A stretch of DNA of 6,176 bases from Reyranella sp. (lineage in GTDB: Bacteria > Pseudomonadota > Alphaproteobacteria > Reyranellales > Reyranellaceae), in assembly GCA_004296815.1 (NCBI GenBank), contig SCVT01000491.1:1-6176 (forward strand), written 5' to 3'. The position numbers were made by a program, and so were the translations under genes. Shown here piece by piece: positions 1 to 6,176 of the stretch. Each line of letters begins with the position of its first letter. The first letter of the stretch is position 1. The notes below the pieces were generated by a model. It ran no database searches and was not told the DNA's origin. It saw only the letters and a list, made by a program, of their open reading frames with translations.

Positions 1-36
1 GAGCGCCGGGAATATGGGTGCTTTGCGGCGGCCCCT

Positions 37-58
37 GTAAGCCCGCCGTAAGCCCGCC
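37..58. repeat. Two tandem copies of an 11-bp unit
   Basis: The unit GTAAGCCCGCC occurs at 37-47 and again, without change or spacer, at 48-58, followed by a further GT. The CCGCCG inside each copy (43-48 and 54-59) is complementary to CGGCGG at 26-31, so either copy could close a short 6-bp hairpin. No T-tract follows on either strand, so I do not call a terminator. It lies in the non-coding stretch before the first gene, and its role is unknown. Confidence 0.6.
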
Positions 59-69
59 GTCGGCTGGCC

Positions 70-98
70 TTGACGAGAGGATAGGAGTGTACTATCTA
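70..98 (+). promoter_or_regulatory. Candidate sigma-70-type promoter of the first gene
   Basis: A good -35 hexamer, TTGACG (70-75), is followed 17 bp later by TATCTA (93-98), inside an AT-rich island (about 81-112) that stands out in this GC-rich window. The -10 match is weak. Alternative -10 elements are TACTAT (90-95, spacer only 14) and TATAAA (97-102, spacer 21). Initiation near 105 would leave a leader of about 20 nt before the ATG at 126, enough to carry the AGGAGG at 116-121. The -35 and the spacing are seen; promoter activity is inferred. Confidence 0.45.
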
Positions 99-112
99 TA
101 AATCCTATTCCT
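78..112. repeat. Interrupted inverted repeat around the putative -10 (possible operator)
   Basis: AGGATAGGA (78-86) is matched by its reverse complement TCCTAT-T-CCT (103-112), with one extra T at 109. The arms are separated by 16 bp that contain the candidate -10 element. If the promoter at 70-98 is correct, the left arm lies upstream of the transcript, so the dyad would act as DNA (an operator) and not as an RNA stem. The downstream gene encodes a helix-turn-helix protein, so autoregulation is conceivable but not shown. Confidence 0.35.
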
Positions 113-125
113 GTCAGGAGGCCCC

Positions 126-917
126 ATGAAACCGCAAGAAGCCCTCTACGTCCTCGAGAACCTGAGCGGCATCTACGTGGCGCAGATCTATCGCGACATG
201 CCGCGCGAGCAGCTCGTGGCACTGGTCAAAGAATGCGAGCGCCCCACCCCCGACGAGGTCAGCGAGAAGGCCCTGCAGCGCTGGGCCCGGGAGCCCTTCC
301 GCCGGCCGGGCCAGGTCGATCCCAAGGGGAAGAAGGAAGAGCCCGTGGTCGAGGCACCCCTGCCGATCGAAACCGCGGAGCCGGAAACCGCGGTGACCCG
401 CGCCATCGCGAAGGAAGGACGGCTCTCGACCCCGGCGCGCCGCCGCGCTGCCTTCCGACACCATTTCGCGCGCTGCCGGTCGGTCGTGGCGGCGGCCGCC
501 CGGACCGGCGTCGACAGCCGCACCGTCCGCCGCTGGCGCAAGGCCTTCCCGAAGTTCGCGGCCGATCTCGACGCCATCGTCGCCGAGCGCCGCCGTGAGG
601 CGATCGAGAACGTCGTCCTCGCCGCCGGCCATGTCGAGATCAGGCCGATCTTCTATCGCGGCCGGCGCCTCGGCCATCACACGCGCCGCGACCGCACGCT
701 CGACCTCTACCTGCTGAAGCAGGCCGACGCCGAGGCGCGCCGGGCTGAGAGGCAACAGGCCGAGGATTTCGAAGCGCGCGTGTCCGCCGAGGTCGCGCGG
801 CGCCTTTCGGAAATGTCCGCTTTCGACGGACATCGCGCGGCCCCGGCGCACGAGGAATTCGACTGCGTCTCCAACGAGTTCGTGCCCGCGCCGCGGGACA
901 TCGCCCTCGCGCGCTAG
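126..917 (+). CDS. HTH protein resembling phage small-terminase-type proteins (263 aa)
   Basis: Function unknown. The start ATG is well supported by a full AGGAGG Shine-Dalgarno (116-121) 4 nt upstream. Residues 1-60 form a small charged N-terminal region I do not recognise. Residues 61-100 are a Pro/Glu-rich linker. Residues about 105-145 look like a helix-turn-helix: a run of alanines, then TGVDSRTVRRWRKAFPKF, as in 'AAreAGVsrsTVyrWRk-DpeF' domains. Residues 170-200 (RPIFYRGRRLG, then DLYLLKQADAEA) resemble the conserved 'pvfYkGrxvG...LLmfLLKarrPe' tail of phage small-terminase-like HTH proteins. The C-terminal 60 residues are mostly charged helix and then unstructured-looking sequence. It stands alone in the window, with no large terminase, portal or integrase, and it converges on the kinase gene with a 20-bp gap. 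It could be a domesticated prophage remnant or a DNA-binding regulator. The gene call is confident; the family resemblance is from memory and moderate. Confidence 0.8.
   Translation: MKPQEALYVLENLSGIYVAQIYRDMPREQLVALVKECERPTPDEVSEKALQRWAREPFRRPGQVDPKGKKEEPVVEAPLPIETAEPETAVTRAIAKEGRLSTPARRRAAFRHHFARCRSVVAAAARTGVDSRTVRRWRKAFPKFAADLDAIVAERRREAIENVVLAAGHVEIRPIFYRGRRLGHHTRRDRTLDLYLLKQADAEARRAERQQAEDFEARVSAEVARRLSEMSAFDGHRAAPAHEEFDCVSNEFVPAPRDIALAR
811..823 (+). repeat. Copy 1 of the 13-bp repeat AAATGTCCGCTTT
   Basis: This copy lies inside the 3' part of the first gene, where it is read as EMSAF. It is identical to positions 927-939, 116 bp downstream. It is also the left arm of a hairpin: ATGTCCG (813-819), a 7-nt loop, and CGGACAT (827-833). 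Neither copy is explained by the protein-coding context of the other, since one is in a CDS and the other is in the intergenic gap running into the stop codon of the opposing gene. Confidence 0.6.
813..833. repeat. 7-bp perfect inverted repeat with 7-nt loop
   Basis: ATGTCCG (813-819) and CGGACAT (827-833) flank the loop CTTTCGA. The element overlaps the 13-bp repeat and sits in the coding sequence of the HTH protein at residues about 230-236. No T-tract follows, so it is not a typical terminator. It may be part of a small dispersed palindromic element. Confidence 0.5.
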
Positions 918-926
918 CGTCCGGGA

Positions 927-939
927 AAATGTCCGCTTT
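927..939 (+). repeat. Copy 2 of the 13-bp repeat AAATGTCCGCTTT
   Basis: This is an exact copy of 811-823, located in the 20-bp gap between the convergent HTH and kinase genes. Its last two bases form part of the kinase stop codon (minus strand TAA, 938-940). Unlike copy 1 it has no adjacent CGGACAT partner. Confidence 0.6.
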
Positions 940-2320
940 ACGCCGCGGGCAACGTGACCGTGAAGGTCGAGCCCTTGCCGGGCGTGCTCTGGATGTCGAG
1001 GCGGCCGCGGTGACGGTTGACCACGTGCTTGACGATGGCGAGGCCGAGGCCGGTGCCGCCGAGCTGGCGCGAGCGCGCGGTGTCGACGCGGTAGAAGCGC
1101 TCGGTGAGGCGCGGCAGGTGGGCGGCCGGGATGCCGTCTCCCTCGTCGCTCACCGCGACGGCGATGCGGCCGCCGCCGAACGGTTTGGCCGCAACCTTCA
1201 CCGCAGTCGACGGCCGCGCGTACTTGACCGCGTTGTCGACCAGGTTCTGGAACACGATGGTGAGCTCGTCGGAATCGCCCACCGCGCGCGGCAGGCCAGG
1301 ATCGAGCTCGAGCTCGATGCGGACGTTGCGCGAGGCGGCCTTGAGCTGCAGCAGGTCGAGCACCGAGCGCAGCACGCGTTCGAGATCGACGGCGGCGTCG
1401 GGCCGGGCATGCTCGTGCTGCTCGATGCGCGACAGCATCAGGAGATCGTCGACCAGGCGGCGCATGCGGTCGGCCTGCTCGCCCATGATGCCGAGGAAGC
1501 GCTCGCGCGCGGCGGCATCGTCGCGCGCCGGCCCGCGCAGGGTCTCGATGAAGCCAGCCAGCCCGGCGATCGGCGTCTTGAGCTCGTGGCTGGCGTTGGC
1601 CACGAAATCGGCGCGCATGCGCTCGGCGCGCCGGAGCGCGGTCGTGTCGTGCAGCACGACCAGCGCCAGCGAGCCGTCGGCCGCGGCGCGTGGCAGGCGG
1701 CGAAGATGGGCCATCATGTCGAGCTCGGGCGGACCCGCCAGCACCAGCTCGACGGCGCTCTGGTCGGGCCGCGCGAAGTTGCCGTCGGCGCCGGTCTCGA
1801 GCAGCGCGTCGATGGCGGCGAGCAGCTGCGGCTGACGCAGCACGGTCGAGACGTCGCGTTCGGGCCCGGCATTGCCGAGCAGCAGGGCGGCGGCGAGGTT
1901 GGTGCGCACGATGCGGCGCTGGCGGTCCAATGCGATCAGCGGATCCGGCAGGCCGTCGACGATCGCCTGCGCCGAAGCGGCAAGGCTGTCCATCGAGGCA
2001 CGCTGGCGGCGCCAGCCGGTCGACAGGGTCGCCGCCGCGGTGGCGAGCTCCTCGGTGGCGGGCGCGAAGGCGAGCCGCGGCATCAGCGGCTCGCGCTCGT
2101 CCGACAATTCGCCCACGAAGCGGGCGAAGGTCGCGAGCGAGGCGAGGTAGCGCTGCACCAGGAAGACCGTAACGACGGCAATGCCCGCCATGGCGAAGAG
2201 CGTCGCGCGGCCGGCGAGCTCGTCCAGCCACCACAGGATCGCGAGCGCGCCCCACGACGGCGCCAGCGCCACGGCGTTGGCAATGAGGGTGCGGCGGAAC
2301 GGGATCGCCTGGTCGGCCAT
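938..2320 (-). CDS. phoR: PhoR-type sensor histidine kinase
   Basis: A membrane sensor kinase that would autophosphorylate and pass phosphate to a PhoB-like response regulator controlling phosphate starvation genes. It has 460 residues. Two hydrophobic segments (about 13-31 and 41-57) anchor the N-terminus with almost no periplasmic loop, as in PhoR. A PAS-like sensor region follows (about 113-228, VDGLPDPLIALDRQRRIV onward). The HisKA motif ASHELKTP carries the phospho-acceptor His245. The catalytic domain shows the N box (QNLVDNAVKYA, Asn359/Asn363), G1 (DEGDGIP, 392-398), F box (ERFYRVD) and G2 (GGTGLGLAIVKH, 421-432), so all key residues are present. The start is the ATG at 2320, 18 bp after the rhomboid stop. 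There is no Shine-Dalgarno, but a TATAGT lies 6 nt upstream. No phoB, phoU or pst genes follow, because an opposing gene ends 20 bp away. The kinase class is certain; phoR as opposed to another HK of the same architecture is likely from sequence style only. Confidence 0.88.
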   Translation of the reverse strand: MADQAIPFRRTLIANAVALAPSWGALAILWWLDELAGRATLFAMAGIAVVTVFLVQRYLASLATFARFVGELSDEREPLMPRLAFAPATEELATAAATLSTGWRRQRASMDSLAASAQAIVDGLPDPLIALDRQRRIVRTNLAAALLLGNAGPERDVSTVLRQPQLLAAIDALLETGADGNFARPDQSAVELVLAGPPELDMMAHLRRLPRAAADGSLALVVLHDTTALRRAERMRADFVANASHELKTPIAGLAGFIETLRGPARDDAAARERFLGIMGEQADRMRRLVDDLLMLSRIEQHEHARPDAAVDLERVLRSVLDLLQLKAASRNVRIELELDPGLPRAVGDSDELTIVFQNLVDNAVKYARPSTAVKVAAKPFGGGRIAVAVSDEGDGIPAAHLPRLTERFYRVDTARSRQLGGTGLGLAIVKHVVNRHRGRLDIQSTPGKGSTFTVTLPAA

Positions 2321-2326
2321 GCGCCG

Positions 2327-2332
2327 ACTATA
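2327..2332 (-). promoter_or_regulatory. TATAGT -10 element 6 nt before the kinase ATG (leaderless-type)
   Basis: On the minus strand TATAGT ends exactly 6 nt before the ATG at 2320, and no purine-rich Shine-Dalgarno lies in the 18-bp gap to the rhomboid gene. A -10 element at this distance is the typical layout of leaderless transcripts. No convincing -35 is seen 16-18 bp upstream. The motif and spacing are seen; use as a promoter is inferred. Confidence 0.35.
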
Positions 2333-2338
2333 GCGGGC

Positions 2339-2995
2339 TTATGTTACGCGCGGTGCGAAGAAGCGGATGGCCGCGAGGCCGAACACGAAGCCCGCGATGT
2401 GCGCCACCCAGGCGATCGATTCGCCGCCCGCGCCCGGCGCGCCGCCGAACAGGCCGAAGAAGACGTTGAGGCCGATCCAGATGGCGGCCACCGGCAGCAG
2501 CGACGTCAGGCTGCCGACGTAGCGCATCAGCATCAGCACCGCGCCGAACACGCCGCTGATCGAGCCCGAGGCGCCGACCACGGGATCGGGCGAGTCGGGA
2601 TAGACCAGGATGTGGACGGCGCCCGCGACGATGCCGCAGACGAGGTAGAAGGCCACGAACCGCTTCACGCCCAGGAGCCGCTCGACCGGCGCGCCGAAGG
2701 CCGCGAGCGTCAGCATGTTGATGCCGAGATGCATCCAGCCGCCGTGGATGAACTGGTAGGTGATGGGCGCGGCGATAAGCGACAGCAGGTCGCCGTTGCC
2801 CGACGTGTAGGCGAGCGGCACCAGGCCGAACTGCACCAGGATGTCGAGGTCGGCCTGCTCGGGCAGGAGCTGGCGCACGAGCTGGATGGCGACGTTGATG
2901 CCGATCAGCCAGAGCACGGCCGGCGGCAGGTTGATCGCCCGCTCGCCGGTTCCGCGACCACCCGGCTGGCGGCGCTCGTCGTCATCGAAAGGCAT
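2339..2995 (-). CDS. Rhomboid family intramembrane serine protease
   Basis: A six-helix membrane protease predicted to cut transmembrane substrates within the bilayer. Numbered from the ATG at 2995 (218 aa), a short charged cytoplasmic N-terminus (1-20) precedes TM1 (about 25-43). The L1/TM2 signature WMHLGINM supplies His89 and Asn93 of the oxyanion region. TM4 carries the GASG motif with catalytic Ser143. TM6 carries AHIAGFVFG with catalytic His199. Ser, His and the HxxxN motif are all intact, so the enzyme should be active. The length matches the basic bacterial six-TM form, without the extra seventh helix. An in-frame TTG at 2998 would add one residue, but the GGAG at 3005-3002 is spaced 6 nt from the ATG and only 3 nt from the TTG, so ATG is preferred. 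It lies 18 bp after argG and 18 bp before the kinase, probably co-transcribed. The substrate is unknown. Confidence 0.93.
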   Translation of the reverse strand: MPFDDDERRQPGGRGTGERAINLPPAVLWLIGINVAIQLVRQLLPEQADLDILVQFGLVPLAYTSGNGDLLSLIAAPITYQFIHGGWMHLGINMLTLAAFGAPVERLLGVKRFVAFYLVCGIVAGAVHILVYPDSPDPVVGASGSISGVFGAVLMLMRYVGSLTSLLPVAAIWIGLNVFFGLFGGAPGAGGESIAWVAHIAGFVFGLAAIRFFAPRVT

Positions 2996-3001
2996 CAACC
3001 G

Positions 3002-3005
3002 CTCC
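3002..3005 (-). promoter_or_regulatory. Shine-Dalgarno GGAG deciding the rhomboid start
   Basis: On the minus strand GGAG lies 6 nt before the ATG at 2995, inside the 18-bp argG-rhomboid gap. The neighbouring in-frame TTG at 2998 would leave only 3 nt, so this site favours the ATG. Confidence 0.5.
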
Positions 3006-3013
3006 GGTCAGGT

Positions 3014-4270
<1,257 letters not shown>

Positions 4271-4300
4271 GCTGCCTCGGCGGCTTTGGAAACGCGCGGG

Positions 4301-4328
4301 ACTATAACCACCGCCCCTGCCGCGGCAA
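4301..4328 (-). promoter_or_regulatory. Candidate argG promoter
   Basis: Read on the minus strand, TTGCCG (4328-4323) and TATAGT (4306-4301) are separated by 16 bp. The -35 matches the consensus at 4 of 6 positions and the -10 at 5 of 6. Initiation near 4294 would leave a leader of about 24 nt holding the GAGG. This is the only AT-containing stretch upstream of argG before the divergent gene. Confidence 0.5.
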
Positions 4329-4334
4329 GCGCGC

Positions 4335-4340
4335 TATAAT
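4335..4340 (+). promoter_or_regulatory. Consensus TATAAT overlapping the methyltransferase ATG
   Basis: A perfect TATAAT spans 4335-4340, so its last two bases are the first two of the ATG at 4339. No -35-like hexamer is found 16-18 bp upstream (GC-rich). If it is used as a -10, the transcript would begin near 4347. The first ATG would then not be in the mRNA, and translation would start at the in-frame ATG 4354, with a very short leader containing CAGG. Confidence 0.3.
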
Positions 4341-5385
4341 GGCCCTCAGGACCATGGTTTCTGCCCTAGATCGGCTCACCTATGCCGCCCGCCAGACCGC
4401 GCGGGTCGCTTGGTATGCCGGCCATTATGCGGCCGGCCGCCGGCTGCTGAAGCCCATGCCCAAGCCCGATTTTCCCATCGGGCCGACGCCCAAGCGGGCC
4501 GAGCTGACGGCCGACATGCGCGCCCTCTTCGAGCGCGAATGGCAGGACATCGCGGCCGGCCTCTTCCCCGCCCCGCGCGTGCTGGGGCCGGAGCCCGCCG
4601 AGTTCCTGCGCCGCTCGCTCCTCTACTTCCGCGACCTGCCGCAGGTCGACGCCCGCCGTCACGGCGCCGCCGACGAGGAACTGCCGCCCGGCACCCAGGC
4701 CGACGGCCTGCCCGACTACTACCGGCAGAACTTCCACTTCCAGAGCGACGGCTGGCTGTCGGAGCATTCTGCAGCACTCTACGACACCCAGGTCGAGGTG
4801 CTGTTCACCGGCGCGGCCGATGCGATGCGCCGGCGTTCGCTGAAGCCGATCGCCGAGTGGATGCAGGGCCGCAACCAGCGCGGGCTTCGCGGCCTCGATG
4901 TCGGCTGCGGCACGGGACGGCTGCTCGCCTTCCTGCACGAGGCGTGGCCCGGCCTTCGGCTCACGGGCGTCGACCTGAGCGCGCCCTATCTCGGGGAAGC
5001 CCGCCGCCAGATCGGCCGCACCGCCCGCGTGAAGCTCATCGAAGGTGCCGCCGAGAAACTGCCCTTCGACGCCGCGAGCCTCGACCTCGTCGTCTCCTCG
5101 TTCCTGCTGCACGAGCTGCCGCCCGAGGTGCGCACGAAGGCGCTCGCCGAGATGGCGAGAGTCGTGAAGCCGGACGGCCTGGTCGTGATCGTCGACTCGA
5201 TCCAGAAGGGCGATCATCCCGATTGGGACGGGCTGCTCGACCTCTTCCCGCATTACTTCCACGAGCCCTACTACGCCGACTACGTCGCGGGCTCGCTGGA
5301 GTCGTGGACGCGCGATGCCGGCCTTGTACCGGTCTCGACCGAGCGCGCCTTCCTGTCGAAGGTCGCGGCCTTCGGGAAAGGCTAG
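4339..5385 (+). CDS. Class I SAM-dependent methyltransferase, substrate unknown
   Basis: A soluble enzyme of 348 residues predicted to transfer a methyl group from S-adenosylmethionine. The Rossmann-fold signature starts at LDVGCGTGR (motif I, 186-194). An acidic residue follows in GVDLS (Asp212). Then come [24 protein letters not shown] (motifs around 238-261, split as seen at Asp244/Asp249) and a late [13 protein letters not shown] strand (275-287), as in UbiE/Coq5-like enzymes. The N-terminal 180 residues are a family-specific region with a conserved-looking [19 protein letters not shown] segment (127-145); I cannot tie it to a substrate. There are no membrane segments. The start is uncertain: ATG 4339 gives the longest frame but lacks a Shine-Dalgarno, while ATG 4354 (residue 6) has CAGG 3 nt upstream and suits the TATAAT at 4335. 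It is divergent from argG. It converges on rlmN, sharing CTAG so that both stops overlap. Confidence 0.9.
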   Translation: MALRTMVSALDRLTYAARQTARVAWYAGHYAAGRRLLKPMPKPDFPIGPTPKRAELTADMRALFEREWQDIAAGLFPAPRVLGPEPAEFLRRSLLYFRDLPQVDARRHGAADEELPPGTQADGLPDYYRQNFHFQSDGWLSEHSAALYDTQVEVLFTGAADAMRRRSLKPIAEWMQGRNQRGLRGLDVGCGTGRLLAFLHEAWPGLRLTGVDLSAPYLGEARRQIGRTARVKLIEGAAEKLPFDAASLDLVVSSFLLHELPPEVRTKALAEMARVVKPDGLVVIVDSIQKGDHPDWDGLLDLFPHYFHEPYYADYVAGSLESWTRDAGLVPVSTERAFLSKVAAFGKG

Positions 5386-5397
5386 AGCGCGACCTTC
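5358..5397. terminator. Long hairpin spanning the overlapping stops of two convergent genes
   Basis: GAAGGTCGCG (5358-5367) pairs perfectly with CGCGACCTTC (5388-5397). Inside it GCCTT (5368-5372) pairs with AAGGC (5378-5382) around the loop CGGGA, leaving TAGAG (5383-5387) as a one-sided bulge. That is 15 bp of GC-rich stem centred on the shared CTAG stop of the methyltransferase and rlmN. No T-tract follows on either strand, so an intrinsic bidirectional terminator is likely but not classical. It could instead stabilise the mRNA 3' end or act with Rho. Confidence 0.55.
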
Positions 5398-6176
5398 TCG
5401 CGGCGGCCGCGCACGCTCTCGCTCTTGAGCTGGCCGCAGGCGGCGTGGATGTCGCGGCCGCGTGGCGTGCGGACGGGCGCGCTGAGGCCACCGTCGTTCA
5501 CGATCTCGGCGAAGCGGTGGATGCGGTTGTTGGAGCTGCACTCGTAGGGAGCGCCGGGCCACGGGTTGAACGGGATCAGGTTCACCTTGGCGTGGATCGG
5601 CGTCAGGATACGCACCAGCTCGCGGGCGTCGGCGTCGCTGTCGTTGATGCCCTTGAGCATCGCGTACTCGAAGGTGATGCGGCGGCTGTTGCGGGCACCG
5701 GGATAGTCGGCGCAGGCCTTCAGCAGCTCGGCGATGGGCCACTTCTTGTTGATCGGCACCAGCGTGTCGCGCACCTCGTCGGTCACGGCATGCAGCGACA
5801 CCGCGAGGTTGACGTCGAGCGCCTCGCCGACCTTGGGGATCATCGGCACGACGCCCGAGGTCGAGAGCGTGATGCGGCGCCGGCTGAGCGCGATGCCCTG
5901 ATCGTCCATGACGATCTTGAGCGCGCTGACGACGTTGTCGAAATTGTAGAGCGGCTCGCCCATGCCCATCATGACGATGTTGGACAGCATGCGCGTCGCA
6001 TCCGCCGTCGGCGTCGGCCATTCGCCGTAGCTGTCGCGGGCGACCATGAACTGGCCCACGATCTCGTCGGGCGCCAGGTTGCGCACCAAAGGCTGCGTGC
6101 CGGTGTGGCAGAAGGAGCAGGTGAGCGTGCAGCCGACCTGGCTCGAGACGCAGACCGACCCGCGATCCTCCTCGGG
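5382..6176 (-). CDS. rlmN: Dual-specificity 23S rRNA/tRNA adenine C2-methyltransferase RlmN, N-terminus outside window
   Basis: Radical-SAM enzyme that methylates C2 of A2503 in 23S rRNA and A37 in some tRNAs. The frame stays open to the right edge. 264 C-terminal residues are visible and roughly the first 110 are missing, so the internal TTG at 6089 is not the start. Counting from the edge, VCVSSQVGC carries Cys9, the equivalent of E. coli Cys118. CTLTCSFC gives the Fe-S cluster cysteines 16, 20 and 23 (CX3CX2C). [11 protein letters not shown] (71-81) is the SAM-binding GEP region. [14 protein letters not shown] and the C-terminal DIHAACGQL follow; the last carries Cys247, equivalent to the methyl-carrying Cys355. 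All catalytic cysteines are present. It ends in a short basic tail. Its TAG overlaps the opposing methyltransferase stop by 4 bp within a strong hairpin. Confidence 0.97.
   Translation of the reverse strand, partial: PEEDRGSVCVSSQVGCTLTCSFCHTGTQPLVRNLAPDEIVGQFMVARDSYGEWPTPTADATRMLSNIVMMGMGEPLYNFDNVVSALKIVMDDQGIALSRRRITLSTSGVVPMIPKVGEALDVNLAVSLHAVTDEVRDTLVPINKKWPIAELLKACADYPGARNSRRITFEYAMLKGINDSDADARELVRILTPIHAKVNLIPFNPWPGAPYECSSNNRIHRFAEIVNDGGLSAPVRTPRGRDIHAACGQLKSESVRGRREKVAL

Noticed and set aside
26..59. Hairpin CGGCGG with CCGCCG as terminator of a gene left of the window
   Set aside because: The stem is only 6 bp, the loop is long, and no T-tract follows on either strand. The complementarity is easily produced by the tandem GC-rich repeat.
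885..897. CCCGC/GCGGG short hairpin near the end of the HTH gene
   Set aside because: Five GC pairs with a 3-nt loop occur commonly in GC-rich coding sequence, and there is no supporting signal.
912..919. Palindrome CGCTAGCG containing the HTH gene stop, as a terminator
   Set aside because: A perfect 8-bp palindrome has no loop to form a hairpin, and no T-tract follows. It is probably incidental.
114..2255. A 713-codon minus-strand open frame across the kinase and HTH genes
   Set aside because: It is an out-of-frame shadow of the kinase and then antisense to the HTH gene. The Arg/Ala-rich low-complexity product has no recognisable motif.
4366..6021. A 551-codon minus-strand open frame over the methyltransferase and rlmN
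   Set aside because: It is frame-shifted relative to rlmN, whose real frame carries all catalytic motifs, and antisense to the methyltransferase. No independent start signal or motif.

Overview
The window is uniformly GC-rich (about two thirds G+C by eye) with dense, mostly housekeeping bacterial genes. The best fit is an alphaproteobacterium, possibly a Rhodospirillales/Reyranella-like lineage. This rests on the alphaproteobacterial style of the PhoR-type kinase (an HLPRLTERFYRVD-like G1/F region), the composition, and argG lying close to rlmN. Placement below class level is inference.

Layout, left to right. Positions 1-125 are non-coding and hold a small tandem repeat, an AT-rich promoter-like island and a dyad. 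They precede a plus-strand gene (126-917) for an unfamiliar protein with a helix-turn-helix segment resembling phage small-terminase-type proteins. It converges on a minus-strand block reading argG (4270-3014), then a rhomboid protease (2995-2339), then a PhoR-type sensor histidine kinase (2320-938), with gaps of only 18 bp and probably one transcript. A 68-bp divergent region (4271-4338) separates argG from a plus-strand SAM-dependent methyltransferase (4339-5385). That gene converges on, and overlaps by 4 bp, the 3' end of rlmN (5382 to beyond the right edge, minus strand), which enters the window without its N-terminus.

Functionally the genes are mixed: arginine biosynthesis (ArgG), intramembrane proteolysis (rhomboid), envelope signalling (PhoR-like), rRNA/tRNA adenine methylation (RlmN), a methyltransferase of unknown substrate, and a phage-like DNA-binding protein. 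I see no transposase, CRISPR array, tRNA or rRNA, and no convincing new multi-gene system.

The points worth a second look are small. They are a strong hairpin built across the shared CTAG stop of the convergent methyltransferase/rlmN pair, and a leaderless-type promoter motif in front of the kinase. They also include a 13-bp repeat (AAATGTCCGCTTT) bracketing the 3' end of the first gene, and a dyad around the putative -10 of that gene.
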